From a virus: a DNA stretch of 64,000 nt. The notes under the pieces were generated by a model. The model was not told the DNA's origin. It did no database searches and saw nothing but the letters and a program-made list of their open reading frames with translations. Where the stretch lies: IMG/VR virus record IMGVR_UViG_3300010885_020795, positions 62,001 through 126,000 of that record; one strand, 5' to 3'. Both the position numbers and the translations under genes were made by a program. Shown piece by piece: positions 36,392 to 46,231 of the stretch (positions are counted from its first letter, which is position 1; each line of letters starts with the position of its first letter).

Positions 36392-37789
36392 ATGAGCGAT
36401 CCAAGTAAAACATTCTGTATCCTACCCTGGATACATTTAAGTACAAGACCCAATGGGCACATGCGAGTTTGTTGTACAGCCAATGCCAGTAGCGTGGGCC
36501 CGACAAATGATAAAATACACGGCGGTGAAGTCGGCGTGTTAAAAAACGAAGATGGTAAACCAGCTAATCTCAATGTAACAGACTTCCTGTCAAGTTGGAA
36601 TAATACTTACATGAAGAATACACGACTAAAAATGTTGGCAGGAGAAGAGCCGCCTAGCTGTGTTAAATGTTATAAAGAAGAACGCGAAGGACATAAGAGT
36701 AAACGCCAATGGGAAACTGCTTATTGGAAACAGCGTGTCGACCTAGATCAACTAATAACCAACACACAGGAAGATGGCAGCGTGCCTCCGCATGTTGCTT
36801 ATATTGACATGCGTTTTGGAACTAAATGTAACCTAGCCTGTGTTATGTGCAGTCCACATGATAGTAGCTTATGGGTACCGGAATGGAACGCAATTTATCC
36901 TGAAATAAAAAACCCCACTCTCAAAGAAAGTATGGGATGGAATAACAAAGGTAAAGAAAATGGTGCCAGCTATAATTGGCACAAGAATAATCCTGAATTT
37001 TGGACGCAGTTATGGGATCAGATTCCCAACATGAAGCAACTTTATTTTGCCGGTGGCGAACCTTTGATTATTGAGGAACACTATGAAATTTTGGAACAAT
37101 GTATTAAACGCGGTTATGCCAAAGACATGGAAATCCGATACAACAGCAACGGAGTCGAATGGAGAGAAGACTTGTTCGACCTATGGAAGCATTTCAAACT
37201 CGTACGTTATCACTACAGCGTGGATGCTTTGGGAGAGCGCAATGATTATATCCGATACCCCAGTAAGTGGCAACGAAACCTCGAAGCCTTTAGACAACTA
37301 GACGAAGAGACTAGCAGTAATGTAGAAGTCACTATTGCCTGTGCAGTACAGGCACTGAACATTTATTATATTCCTGAATTTTTAAAATGGAAATTGGAAC
37401 ACGGCTTTAAGAAGATTAACATGTGGCCATTCGGCGCAGGCGGCATCAACTATCACTTTGTTTACCACCCACCGCATTTAAATGTCAAAGTATTACCAGC
37501 TTGGTTTAAAGATGAAATAGAAGCCAAGTATGAAGAGTTTATCCCATGGTGGAAAGAAAATTGGCAAAAAGGTGTGCCAGCGTGGCATCAAGGTCGAGTC
37601 ACTGAAGAACAATGGCTAAATGCAGACTATGGAATTAGTAGACTACGCGGCATGGTTAACTTTGCCAAGAGCGAAGACTGGAGCAATCGTTTACCAGAAA
37701 TGAAAGAATATTTGGAAACATTGGACAAGCATAGAGGCACAGACTTTTATAAAACATTTCCAGAAATGAAGGATATTTTTAATGGATAA
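36392..37789 (+). CDS. Twitch-type radical SAM protein
   Basis: The 465-residue protein opens with KTFCILPWIHLSTRPNGH followed by RVCCTA, then PSCVKCYKEE. Together these are the N-terminal auxiliary-cluster (twitch) cysteines. The barrel has C146-x3-C150-x2-C153 (CNLACVMC) and YFAGGEPLI. It is very similar in plan to the 39955 product, including the late HLNVKVLP block. It would add a radical modification to an unknown substrate. Confidence 0.92.
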   Translation: MSDPSKTFCILPWIHLSTRPNGHMRVCCTANASSVGPTNDKIHGGEVGVLKNEDGKPANLNVTDFLSSWNNTYMKNTRLKMLAGEEPPSCVKCYKEEREGHKSKRQWETAYWKQRVDLDQLITNTQEDGSVPPHVAYIDMRFGTKCNLACVMCSPHDSSLWVPEWNAIYPEIKNPTLKESMGWNNKGKENGASYNWHKNNPEFWTQLWDQIPNMKQLYFAGGEPLIIEEHYEILEQCIKRGYAKDMEIRYNSNGVEWREDLFDLWKHFKLVRYHYSVDALGERNDYIRYPSKWQRNLEAFRQLDEETSSNVEVTIACAVQALNIYYIPEFLKWKLEHGFKKINMWPFGAGGINYHFVYHPPHLNVKVLPAWFKDEIEAKYEEFIPWWKENWQKGVPAWHQGRVTEEQWLNADYGISRLRGMVNFAKSEDWSNRLPEMKEYLETLDKHRGTDFYKTFPEMKDIFNG

Positions 37790-39113
37790 AATTGCTTGTT
37801 ATTATACACTAGGTGGCATTAATTATAAAAATGGATTTGTAACTAGTTGCCCACAACAAAGTGATCAGTTACATATCATTGAGAATACACAGGTAATCAA
37901 ACCCAGTGAAATTATTAATAGTGCTGGATTTAAAAAACATAGACAAGAAATGATGTCTGGCACTTGGAGTAAAGGCTGTCATTTATGTCAGGAAGTAGAA
38001 GAAGCCAACGCAGGTAAAACCATGCGTGATGATCAGCCAGCTGATGAAACTTACTACGATGCCGACACAGGCGCAATTAAGTTTGATGGTGTCCATCATG
38101 TGGAACTTCGTTTCAGTAATGCTTGTAACATGGCCTGCTTACATTGCAGTGAAGTGTACAGCAGTGGCTGGATGACCAAGTTAAAACACTACGAAGCAGA
38201 TCAAGAAGATTGGGATAATAAACTTATACAATTAACAAGAGTCATGCATCGTGCTAATCCAGCTGATGATCTGAGTATAGGCATCAGTATAGAACAAATG
38301 ACTGAAATTGTCACGGATCTAAATGCAAATTTTCCTTTAATAGAAAAAGTAGACTTTGCAGGCGGCGAAGTACTGTATCAAAAACAGTTTTTCCCCTGTC
38401 TAGAACTTCTGGGACAACATCCAAATGCCAAAAATATGACATTGTGTTTCCACAGTAATTTTAATGCCAAGTTTGATCCAGCAAAGCTCTATGAATTACT
38501 ACTGCCCTTTGGCAAAGTTACAATCATGATGAGCATTGACAGTGGTAAAAATATCTATCCTTATTTTAGAACCGGTGACTGGAACGTGTTAAAAACAAAC
38601 ATAGCGGCATTCAAAGCCTTGGACAAGTCCAAGAAATTTGACATGAACTTGGTTTGTACTACCAGTGCTTATCAAATCATGGACATTGAAGATGTCATGG
38701 AAAGCTTCCTAAGCTTGGACATTGATTGGATAAACAGCAGTATTGTATACACTCCTAGATATCTAAGCCCTGCACTAATGATGCACAATTTTGAAGAACA
38801 TGTTCGTGCAGACTTGGCCAAGGCAAGACAAGTTATAGACAAAGAAAAAGAAAAAAGATTTGCAGATTTGGAAACGTATTCCACGCTAAGATCATGGCGT
38901 AAAGGCAAACAACATTTTGCCGACATTGACAGCGCATACGAAGCCCTTGACAACATCGAGGATTACGTGTATAATTTTAAAACAGATATAAAACAATACG
39001 AAGCCTTTCTTGTGTACATAAGAAAGACTGATATGATATGGAAGCAAAGCTTCAATGATCATTTTACAAAATATCAATATATTGATAACAAAATAGTAAG
39101 GGTGACCCAATGA
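37782..39113 (+). CDS. Twitch-type radical SAM protein, divergent
   Basis: The 443-residue protein has N-terminal cysteines in ACYYTLGG, TSCPQQ and GCHLCQEVEE. The radical SAM triad is C115-x3-C119-x2-C122 (CNMACLHC), followed by DFAGGEVLYQ with Val replacing Pro in GGEP. The FCILPW entry motif of its relatives is lost, so the auxiliary site may be altered. It overlaps both neighbouring genes, the second being a PP-loop ATPase, which suggests the two work together. Confidence 0.87.
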   Translation: MDKIACYYTLGGINYKNGFVTSCPQQSDQLHIIENTQVIKPSEIINSAGFKKHRQEMMSGTWSKGCHLCQEVEEANAGKTMRDDQPADETYYDADTGAIKFDGVHHVELRFSNACNMACLHCSEVYSSGWMTKLKHYEADQEDWDNKLIQLTRVMHRANPADDLSIGISIEQMTEIVTDLNANFPLIEKVDFAGGEVLYQKQFFPCLELLGQHPNAKNMTLCFHSNFNAKFDPAKLYELLLPFGKVTIMMSIDSGKNIYPYFRTGDWNVLKTNIAAFKALDKSKKFDMNLVCTTSAYQIMDIEDVMESFLSLDIDWINSSIVYTPRYLSPALMMHNFEEHVRADLAKARQVIDKEKEKRFADLETYSTLRSWRKGKQHFADIDSAYEALDNIEDYVYNFKTDIKQYEAFLVYIRKTDMIWKQSFNDHFTKYQYIDNKIVRVTQ

Positions 39114-39958
39114 TAGATTTTTCAGCATCAAATAAATTATATGAAACTAGAGACCCCAGTATAGAAGTTAATTTGTACAACTTTGATGGCTTGGATATTC
39201 CATTTAATCCAGAATGGACCAATATAGGAATTAACCTAAGTGGTGGTGCAGATAGTAGTTGTCTGCTAATGTTGTTGTCTAAGATAATTACTAGAACCGG
39301 CAGTAAGTGTCGCGTTCATGTTATTCAACATCTACGTTGCTGGAGTATTCGTCCCTGGCAGGGCCCAGTGGCCATGGCAGTATTCAATAAGTTCCAGGAA
39401 TTATTTCCTAACATTGAATATATTCGTTATAAAAATTTTATACCGGTTGGCTTAGAATGGGGTGTAATTGGACCAATTACCAAAGATGATAAAGGCAGAG
39501 ATCGTAGCGGTGATCAAATTATTGTTGACGAGTTTAACAATTATATGTTGTACACAGAAAAATTAGATGCTATGTATAACGGCACTAGTAGAAATCCAGA
39601 TGTAGACTTTGCCAGTAAGATGATGAACAGAGAATTATCCCCCGAAGAAGGAAATCTCAAAGATATCATGTTTAAGAGATTGGGCGGATTGATTATTCTT
39701 CCATTTAAGTTTGTACGCAAGGATTGGATCGTTGCAGAATACTATAGACAGGGCATGGAAGAACTTTATAACACCACACGTAGCTGTGAAGGCAACGTTG
39801 GCCATGCATCCAGTGCAGATATAATTCCTACCTTAGATGACTATAAACCAGGACAGTATGTACCTGTTTGCAATGAATGTTTCTGGTGTAACGAACGTAA
39901 CTGGGCAGATAGCAAGTTAGAGGAAACATTAAAACTTTTAGAGGATCAATCTAATTGA
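39110..39958 (+). CDS. PP-loop ATP pyrophosphatase, QueC-like
   Basis: The 282-residue protein has GINLSGGADSSCLL (SGGADS at 44-49), the PP-loop that adenylates a substrate. The C-terminal CNECFWCNERNWA (Cys254, Cys257, Cys260) with an earlier Cys in TTRSCEG gives a zinc-type site like that of QueC. It may be the QueC step of preQ0 synthesis, since folE and queE are present on the other strand. It may instead activate a substrate for the radical SAM enzymes on both sides. Its location favours the second; the zinc motif favours the first. Confidence 0.75.
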   Translation: MIDFSASNKLYETRDPSIEVNLYNFDGLDIPFNPEWTNIGINLSGGADSSCLLMLLSKIITRTGSKCRVHVIQHLRCWSIRPWQGPVAMAVFNKFQELFPNIEYIRYKNFIPVGLEWGVIGPITKDDKGRDRSGDQIIVDEFNNYMLYTEKLDAMYNGTSRNPDVDFASKMMNRELSPEEGNLKDIMFKRLGGLIILPFKFVRKDWIVAEYYRQGMEELYNTTRSCEGNVGHASSADIIPTLDDYKPGQYVPVCNECFWCNERNWADSKLEETLKLLEDQSN

Positions 39959-41265
39959 CTGCCACGTTTTGTCCTATTCCATGGAATTTCCAAGCAATAA
40001 GAGCAAATGGTGACATAAGGATTTGCTGTCAAGCCAACACGACTAAAAATCAAGGTGTTATACGCAAAGAAGATGGTACAGCATTTAATGCTGGCCGCGA
40101 CGAGCTGGAACAAGCACGTAATGCCACACTGATGTCGGAAGTTAGAAAAAACATGCTAGCTGGTCGTTGGAGTGACGAATGTGGACGTTGCCAACGAGAA
40201 GAAGAAAATGGTCTAGTCAGCCGTCGTAGCTATGAAAATGAGCAGTGGAAATTTGACATAGAACGTGCTAGACAATTAACAAAAGATGACGGGAGTATAG
40301 ACACCAAAGACTTTCCTGTGGTGTACTATGACCTGCGCTTTGGAAATTTCTGTAATTTAAAATGTCGTATGTGTGGACCCACAGACAGTAACGCTTGGTA
40401 TGACGACTGGATTGAATTAACCGGTACAAATAAATTTAAAGATACCAGCGGCATGATTACTATTACAAAAGTCTACAAAGGTTACCATGTGCCGGAATTT
40501 GAATGGTACAACTATGAACCATTCTGGACACAATTAGAACAAAATATGCAGAACATCGAACATGTATATTTTGCCGGCGGCGAGCCTATGTTAATTGAAC
40601 GTCATTACGATTTTCTAGAACGTTGTGTAGAAGCAGGTGCTAGTAAAAACATGATCATTGAATACAACACTAACATGAGTACCTTGCCCAGTCGTGTTGT
40701 GAATCTATGGACACAGTTCAAACAAGTACGCATTGGTGCCAGCGTGGATGGCATGGGCGCAGTCTTAGAATATCAACGTAATCCCGCTAAATGGGAAAAG
40801 ACTTTGACTAATCTTCAAAGAGTCGACGAACTGCCTCCAAACATTATCAGTTGGCTAGCATTTACAGTCACAGCTTATAATGTATTACACATGGTTGATT
40901 TTATGAAATGGAAGTTAACTGAAAGCGGATTTAAGAGAATAAACAGTTCCTATAGAAGACCTATAGTAACATATCATGTTGCTCATCATCCTAAACATTT
41001 AAACATTAGAGTGTTGCCCAAAGAATTCAAACAAACAGTGGTCGACAAGTATACAGAATTTTTAGCATGGGTGGAGGAACATAAATTCGAACAGTATGTT
41101 GTCAAACATGCCAAAGAAATTGTAAACGGTGTTATAAGTTATATGAACAGTGAAGATTATAATCCTGAGCACTGGGATGAATTCGTTAAGTATACAACAG
41201 ATTTAGATAAAATACGCAGAGAGAACTTAATAACAGTTGAGCCAGAATTTAAGAAATATATATGA
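39955..41265 (+). CDS. Twitch-type radical SAM protein (TTG start)
   Basis: The start is a TTG at 39955, with GAGG ten bases upstream. Any later ATG would remove the first cysteine motif, TFCPIPWNFQAIRANGD with RICCQA. The 436-residue product has ECGRCQREEE, C133-x3-C137-x2-C140 (CNLKCRMC) and YFAGGEPML, then HLNIRVLP as in the 36392 protein. It is a close paralogue of that enzyme. It overlaps the PP-loop gene and the following radical SAM gene by four bases each. Confidence 0.9.
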   Translation: MTATFCPIPWNFQAIRANGDIRICCQANTTKNQGVIRKEDGTAFNAGRDELEQARNATLMSEVRKNMLAGRWSDECGRCQREEENGLVSRRSYENEQWKFDIERARQLTKDDGSIDTKDFPVVYYDLRFGNFCNLKCRMCGPTDSNAWYDDWIELTGTNKFKDTSGMITITKVYKGYHVPEFEWYNYEPFWTQLEQNMQNIEHVYFAGGEPMLIERHYDFLERCVEAGASKNMIIEYNTNMSTLPSRVVNLWTQFKQVRIGASVDGMGAVLEYQRNPAKWEKTLTNLQRVDELPPNIISWLAFTVTAYNVLHMVDFMKWKLTESGFKRINSSYRRPIVTYHVAHHPKHLNIRVLPKEFKQTVVDKYTEFLAWVEEHKFEQYVVKHAKEIVNGVISYMNSEDYNPEHWDEFVKYTTDLDKIRRENLITVEPEFKKYI

Positions 41266-41987
41266 ACAATTTATTACACGAATACGACACATTAGATCTA
41301 TTAGACGGTAGTGTATTTCAAGTTACATGGGACTTGGGTCGTCGTTGTAATTACGACTGCTCCTATTGTCCTGTACATAGGCATGATAATCATAGTCCAC
41401 ACGCTACCTTAGAAGAATTAAAAAAGAACGCAGACTTTGTTTTTAAGTACATTGGCCTGTACATGAAGTATAGGAATTACAAAGAAGCCAGTATTAGTTT
41501 TACCGGAGGTGAACCCACTGTTAATCCTAATTTTATTCCCTTTATTAAATATCTCAATGAGACTTATCAAGCAAATTATAAAGATGATTATCTGTGTACA
41601 TTTGCCTTGACCAGCAATGGTGCAATGAGCGAAAAGATGGCCAAGGCTGTATTAGAAAATTTTAGTCATATCACTATCAGTTATCACACAGAAGCAGATC
41701 AAACACTAAAACAACAAGCATTAGATCGTATTGTGCAAATATTCGAAGGTGGCCCTGCTAACTTATGTACAATTAGTATCAATGTTATGTTTCATGCTCA
41801 ATACTTCGACGAGTGTATAGAAGTCTGTAACAAATTAGATGCCGCAGGAGTTACTTATGTGCCGCGTGTTATTGGAGAAGATCCTGATAGTCGTCCTAGT
41901 TTTGCCCATAAATATTCTGATGAACAATTAGCTTGGATGAAAGACTATTGGGATCGTAAAAATAAGAAAGTAAACGAAAATGTCTGA
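41262..41987 (+). CDS. Radical SAM core protein, short form of a split pair
   Basis: The 241-residue protein carries only the barrel core: C29-x3-C33-x2-C36 (CNYDCSYC) and ISFTGGEPTVNP, followed by TSNGAMSEK. It ends where the 46455 protein continues into a C-terminal cysteine domain. That missing domain is encoded by the next gene, 41980-42417, in another frame with an 8-base overlap. The pair thus looks like one enzyme divided into two chains. Confidence 0.88.
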   Translation: MNNLLHEYDTLDLLDGSVFQVTWDLGRRCNYDCSYCPVHRHDNHSPHATLEELKKNADFVFKYIGLYMKYRNYKEASISFTGGEPTVNPNFIPFIKYLNETYQANYKDDYLCTFALTSNGAMSEKMAKAVLENFSHITISYHTEADQTLKQQALDRIVQIFEGGPANLCTISINVMFHAQYFDECIEVCNKLDAAGVTYVPRVIGEDPDSRPSFAHKYSDEQLAWMKDYWDRKNKKVNENV

Positions 41988-42417
41988 TGAAAAGAAACTA
42001 GGTATGAAAATTGGCCGTCCATGTTGTGGCGGCCGCACAATGTGTTTTAGCAAGGGCGAGGAAAGTATTCGCGGAACCTTTAGTGGCAAGCGCGAATTCA
42101 AAGGTTGGCATTGTAGTGTTAACTGGTTTTTCTTTCATATAGAACAGCAAACTGACAAAGTGTTTCATCATCAAACATGCCAAGCACAATTTGGAGAGAC
42201 TCGCGGACCTATAGGTACACTATCGGAAAGCGACAAGATTCTTGAAGAATTGGAACGTAATCTTAGAGAAGAAACAATGCCAACAATTATCTGTCCAAAA
42301 AAGACCTGCGGTTGTGGTATGTGTGCTCCTAAGAGCATGGACAAAGAAGAATACAAACGTGTATTGTTCCAGCACATAGACAGTAGTCCCTTTAACAATT
42401 CATTGTCCTTAAAATGA
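41980..42417 (+). CDS. Cysteine-rich partner of the split radical SAM pair
   Basis: The 145-residue protein has RPCCGGRTMC, GWHCSVNWFFFHIE, HHQTCQ, and ICPKKTCGCGMC. The GWHCSVNW...HHQTC arrangement parallels QWECSSGYRSI...SYSCSE in the 46455 protein. It probably binds an auxiliary iron-sulfur cluster for the 41262 chain. Translation is coupled by the overlap. Cysteine density is high for a phage protein (9 of 145). Confidence 0.75.
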   Translation: MSDEKKLGMKIGRPCCGGRTMCFSKGEESIRGTFSGKREFKGWHCSVNWFFFHIEQQTDKVFHHQTCQAQFGETRGPIGTLSESDKILEELERNLREETMPTIICPKKTCGCGMCAPKSMDKEEYKRVLFQHIDSSPFNNSLSLK

Positions 42418-44345
42418 AAATAGGCATCTTTGGTGGCGAGTATGTACATAAGCATACCGCAGAAAACTTTACACCTAGTTGGGTACAAATACTATCTAAA
42501 AAATATGATGTAACACTAATAGGTAGCATAGACATAGACATGTTGTCTCTGTATACAACATTTGTCGATCGTGCCAGAGATTTTGATCAAGTTATTTTTG
42601 TTGCACCTGCTGATAACAAGTTGTCAAACTCAAATTCAGATGCTGTAAGAGATGCTATAGTGGCATTAGAAAAAGCACATTCAGTGACTATTTCATCAAG
42701 CGATTTCATAAAACATTTATTTGAAAAAGAAGCAAATAAGTTTACAAGAAAATCTTTGTTAGATTTAATCATAGCTGATATAAAAGATTTTCGCCCTGAT
42801 ACTATAATAATTAATTCTCATTTTTATAATGATAATTTAGGCTTAAATGCCATTAAAAAATTAGAAGAAAAATCATGGGGTTTAGATCCTTGGCCCGCAG
42901 ATACAAAATTAGGCCACGATTCTAGGCAATGCTACTTAACTAAAGAAAACAACGAGATACTGGCCGCAGAAGTAGAGTCTTGGTTAACTGGCACAAAAGT
43001 TTTTATAGATATTAACAAGTATGTAGTGCCTACTGTGGAATCTATAGAATATTTTTTAACTCACGAAGCAAGAAAACTAAGAAGACAGCAGTATAAGAAT
43101 TTTGAATCCAGTGCAACATACTGCTATTATCCTTTCAAAGAAATAGCAATCAAAGAGTACAGGGGTACAGAACTCTTGGCCTTTTGGCCGTGTTGCATGA
43201 TGGGAAATCAAATCAATGATCGTAAAACATTCAATGTATTAGATGTAACGAATCCTGGACAATATACGCCACAGGAAATGTACGATCATCCTAGAATGCA
43301 ACTATTAAGATCGAATAAACTATTAGGCATACGAGATAAAGCCTGTGAAACATGTTGGGATCAGGAAAATAGAGGATTGGATTCTTTTAGAGTAATGTCA
43401 AAAGAACCTGCAGACATTGAAGACGGCCTAACAGAAATCAATGATTTGTACATGATAGATATGACTGCCAGTAATATATGCAATCTCAGATGCAGAATGT
43501 GTACTCCCAGTGCCAGCAATTTATTAATGATGGACTACAAATATTTTGAAGAAAACAATCTTATCGAAGATGTTAACAAATCTCTTAGAGGAAGATTCTA
43601 TCACAGCGTACCATATAAAGCAACTGAAAGCAAACAATGGTCTTGGCTAATGGAAAATACAGATCGTATACGTGTGCTCAAGGCCAGCGGCGGCGAGCCA
43701 CTCTATGACGGCAAGGTAATTCAATTATTACAACGTTATATAGAAACCGGTTCGGCACAGCAGACTAGATTATCTTTTCATACTAATGCAACTCAATTCA
43801 ATGACGCTGTCATTGATATATTGAGTAAGTTTAAAAGCAACGAACATACTTTTAGTATAGATGGCGCAGATAAAGTATATGAGTACATTAGATATCCTGC
43901 TACCTTTGATGAACTAGAAACTAGTGTAAACAACTATATAACAAAACTAGATAACATTGCAAATACCATGCATTTTAATTGTGTGGTTAGTTCTTTGAAT
44001 GTTCTTAATCTAAACAGTTTATTTGACTGGGCGGAAAAGATTTCTGATAATCCGTTTGTCAATCTCAGCGAATTGTATCCTCCTGACAGAGGTACAGCAG
44101 TAAAACATTTACCAAAGCATTTATTAGAGTTGGCTCGACAACGCCTTGAACCTTATATAAACACACCAAAGAATATGCCTAACCTAAGTGTTATCAATAT
44201 GATTACATTATTGAATACTGCTATTGATAACAATCAAGAAAACAAAGAACTTATGTTAAAAGAAATAACTTTGTTTGATGAATCTAGAAATCAAAATTTT
44301 AAAGATTTTCTAGATCCTGCACTAGTGGAGTGGCTATGCAGGTAA
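42414..44345 (+). CDS. Degenerate SGNH domain fused to a twitch radical SAM enzyme
   Basis: In this 643-residue protein, residues 1-215 align in plan with the whole 44336 product: MKIGIFGGEY against IGIFGDSW at the start, and CYLTKENNEILA against CHMSKENNEIFA near the end. The Asp-Ser of the GDS block is replaced, so the domain is unlikely to hydrolyse anything and may bind the same substrate. The rest is a radical SAM unit with twitch cysteines (TYCYYPFKE, WPCCMM, ACETCWDQ), C356-x3-C360-x2-C363 (CNLRCRMC) and SGGEPLYD. The active SGNH paralogue is next door. Confidence 0.85.
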   Translation: MKIGIFGGEYVHKHTAENFTPSWVQILSKKYDVTLIGSIDIDMLSLYTTFVDRARDFDQVIFVAPADNKLSNSNSDAVRDAIVALEKAHSVTISSSDFIKHLFEKEANKFTRKSLLDLIIADIKDFRPDTIIINSHFYNDNLGLNAIKKLEEKSWGLDPWPADTKLGHDSRQCYLTKENNEILAAEVESWLTGTKVFIDINKYVVPTVESIEYFLTHEARKLRRQQYKNFESSATYCYYPFKEIAIKEYRGTELLAFWPCCMMGNQINDRKTFNVLDVTNPGQYTPQEMYDHPRMQLLRSNKLLGIRDKACETCWDQENRGLDSFRVMSKEPADIEDGLTEINDLYMIDMTASNICNLRCRMCTPSASNLLMMDYKYFEENNLIEDVNKSLRGRFYHSVPYKATESKQWSWLMENTDRIRVLKASGGEPLYDGKVIQLLQRYIETGSAQQTRLSFHTNATQFNDAVIDILSKFKSNEHTFSIDGADKVYEYIRYPATFDELETSVNNYITKLDNIANTMHFNCVVSSLNVLNLNSLFDWAEKISDNPFVNLSELYPPDRGTAVKHLPKHLLELARQRLEPYINTPKNMPNLSVINMITLLNTAIDNNQENKELMLKEITLFDESRNQNFKDFLDPALVEWLCR

Positions 44346-45079
44346 TCGGTATTTTTGGAGACAGTTGGGCTAGCCATACCATGCCCAATACACCGGGAAT
44401 AGGTTGGCAACAAATTGTCAAAGAGCACTACGATGGTCCTGACTATTTCGTGGACAACTATGCTCGGCCTGGAAGTAGTTTATATTTTTCTTATGAAAAT
44501 TTTTTAGTGCATCACCATAAATTTGACAAAATTATTTTTGTTGTAACTTCATCCGGAAGATTGCTTCTCCCTTACGGATGTGAAGTATGTAATGATGGTC
44601 TTACAGATAATGTTACACGACATGTTAATACATATTTTACTGCTAATAGTTTATTAAAAAAGTTGCCCGATGATCCAAAATATGATCGAGATAGAAAAAT
44701 TCTAGAAGCCGCTGTAGCTTATTTTACATACATATATGATATAAACGAACACAGACATTACAGTAAATTAATGATAGAAGAAATAAGAAGAATACGACCA
44801 GATGCTCTTATTGTTCCAATCACAGTTGATGAAAGAATACCAGGATTTGAACATCCATGCTTGCATGAAATTATCAATGAAGTCGAATTAACCTACTGGG
44901 GTATTACCGGCGATGACATAGAATCCATGGTAGAACTTAGAAGCTGTCATATGAGCAAAGAGAACAACGAAATATTTGCAAAAAAAATAATTACGTGGAT
45001 TGATACCGGACATTGGACTCCGTTGAGTGTCAATGAGTTTGTAAATCCTTTGTTACCATGGAAAGAATATTTTAAATGA
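44336..45079 (+). CDS. SGNH-type hydrolase, copy 5
   Basis: ATG 44336, with GGAG six bases upstream, is preferred to the in-frame GTG at 44330. The 247-residue product has VIGIFGDSWASH (Asp-Ser intact), ARPGSSLYFS, VVTSSGR and CHMSKENNEIFAKKI with a candidate catalytic His. It is the intact relative of the N-terminal domain of the 42414 protein and overlaps that gene by 10 bases. The next radical SAM gene overlaps by four bases. Confidence 0.72.
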   Translation: MQVIGIFGDSWASHTMPNTPGIGWQQIVKEHYDGPDYFVDNYARPGSSLYFSYENFLVHHHKFDKIIFVVTSSGRLLLPYGCEVCNDGLTDNVTRHVNTYFTANSLLKKLPDDPKYDRDRKILEAAVAYFTYIYDINEHRHYSKLMIEEIRRIRPDALIVPITVDERIPGFEHPCLHEIINEVELTYWGITGDDIESMVELRSCHMSKENNEIFAKKIITWIDTGHWTPLSVNEFVNPLLPWKEYFK

Positions 45080-46227
45080 AACACTATTGTCCTTTACCTT
45101 TTAATCATCTTGCTATTAGACCCAATGGTAATGTGTATCCTTGCTGTTTTTTCCGTTGGGAAGAAACCCCTGCAGATATGACATTAGACTATCCCGATTT
45201 GTTTAATTCGCATCCTTTTATGAAACAGATTAGAGAAGATCTGCGAGAGGACAAACCCATTGCTGGATGCAGTAAATGCTATGAAGCCGAAGAGCTAACG
45301 GGCAAGAGTATGCGATTAGATTACCTAGCTGACACTAAATTAGGATTGAGTACAACTCCACCAGAAAAAGAAGAATTAAAGTATGTAGACCTATCATTGA
45401 GCAATGTCTGTAATAATAAATGTAGGATGTGTAGTTATGAGCTGAGTACAAGTTGGTACAGCGACACTAAAAAATTAGGAGTTGAAATTCCACGCGGTTT
45501 GATTAAAAACGGTAATCCTTTAGAGGGTTATGATTTATCTAAACTAACTTATATTAAGATGATTGGCGGTGAGCCTTTAATGGAACAAGAAAAGTTTATC
45601 GACATACTCAAACAATGTAATTTGCCTGAATTAACTATTTTAATTACTACTAACACTACAGTAAGGCCAAATGCAGAGCTACAGGCTTTGTTAGATCAAT
45701 GTAAGCGTATAAAGTGGAATTTTAGTGTAGACGCATATGGCACACTAAATGATTTCCTACGTAAAGGCAGTAAATGGCAGGAAGTTGCTGATAACCTAGA
45801 TTGGTATATCAATCGTTATGGCAAGGATACAAACGTGCATGCCGTGGTCAGCATCTATAATATTAATACTTTTTACGAACTTAATACATATATTAAAACA
45901 AGACATCCAAAGAGCTATATCTCATTTGTAACTGCCGATGGGCCGAGTTGGATGATGATTGCTAATTTGCCTGAACGTGTCAAAGAGACAATAAAAAATA
46001 AATTAGAAATAGAAAATGCCAAACTACCTATTCCTAACTTTAATGTTATCATTGAAGATATGATGAAACCCGGGGATTTTTATTCTTTTGTTCACATGGA
46101 CAAGCGATTAAATCTAATCAGAGAAGAACATTGGATCGAGCATAATCCAGAACTATATGAACTGATCAAAGATGAATTTGATCCATTCTACGCATCAGTG
46201 GATCCTACGGAACCTATCTATAAATAA
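45076..46227 (+). CDS. Twitch-type radical SAM protein
   Basis: The 383-residue protein has KHYCPLPFNHLAIRPNGN with YPCCFF, then GCSKCYEAEE, the N-terminal twitch cysteines. The triad is C112-x3-C116-x2-C119 (CNNKCRMC), followed by MIGGEPLME. It is the shortest of the twitch group here and lacks the long C-terminal extension of the 36392 and 39955 proteins. Its last codons carry a TATAAATA box. Confidence 0.9.
   Translation: MKHYCPLPFNHLAIRPNGNVYPCCFFRWEETPADMTLDYPDLFNSHPFMKQIREDLREDKPIAGCSKCYEAEELTGKSMRLDYLADTKLGLSTTPPEKEELKYVDLSLSNVCNNKCRMCSYELSTSWYSDTKKLGVEIPRGLIKNGNPLEGYDLSKLTYIKMIGGEPLMEQEKFIDILKQCNLPELTILITTNTTVRPNAELQALLDQCKRIKWNFSVDAYGTLNDFLRKGSKWQEVADNLDWYINRYGKDTNVHAVVSIYNINTFYELNTYIKTRHPKSYISFVTADGPSWMMIANLPERVKETIKNKLEIENAKLPIPNFNVIIEDMMKPGDFYSFVHMDKRLNLIREEHWIEHNPELYELIKDEFDPFYASVDPTEPIYK
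46219..46226 (+). promoter_or_regulatory. TATAAATA late promoter, full match
   Basis: A perfect TATAAATA overlaps the last codons and stop of the 45076 gene and ends six bases before ATG 46232. With T4-type spacing the transcript would begin at that ATG. Confidence 0.45.
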
Positions 46228-46231
46228 GTTC

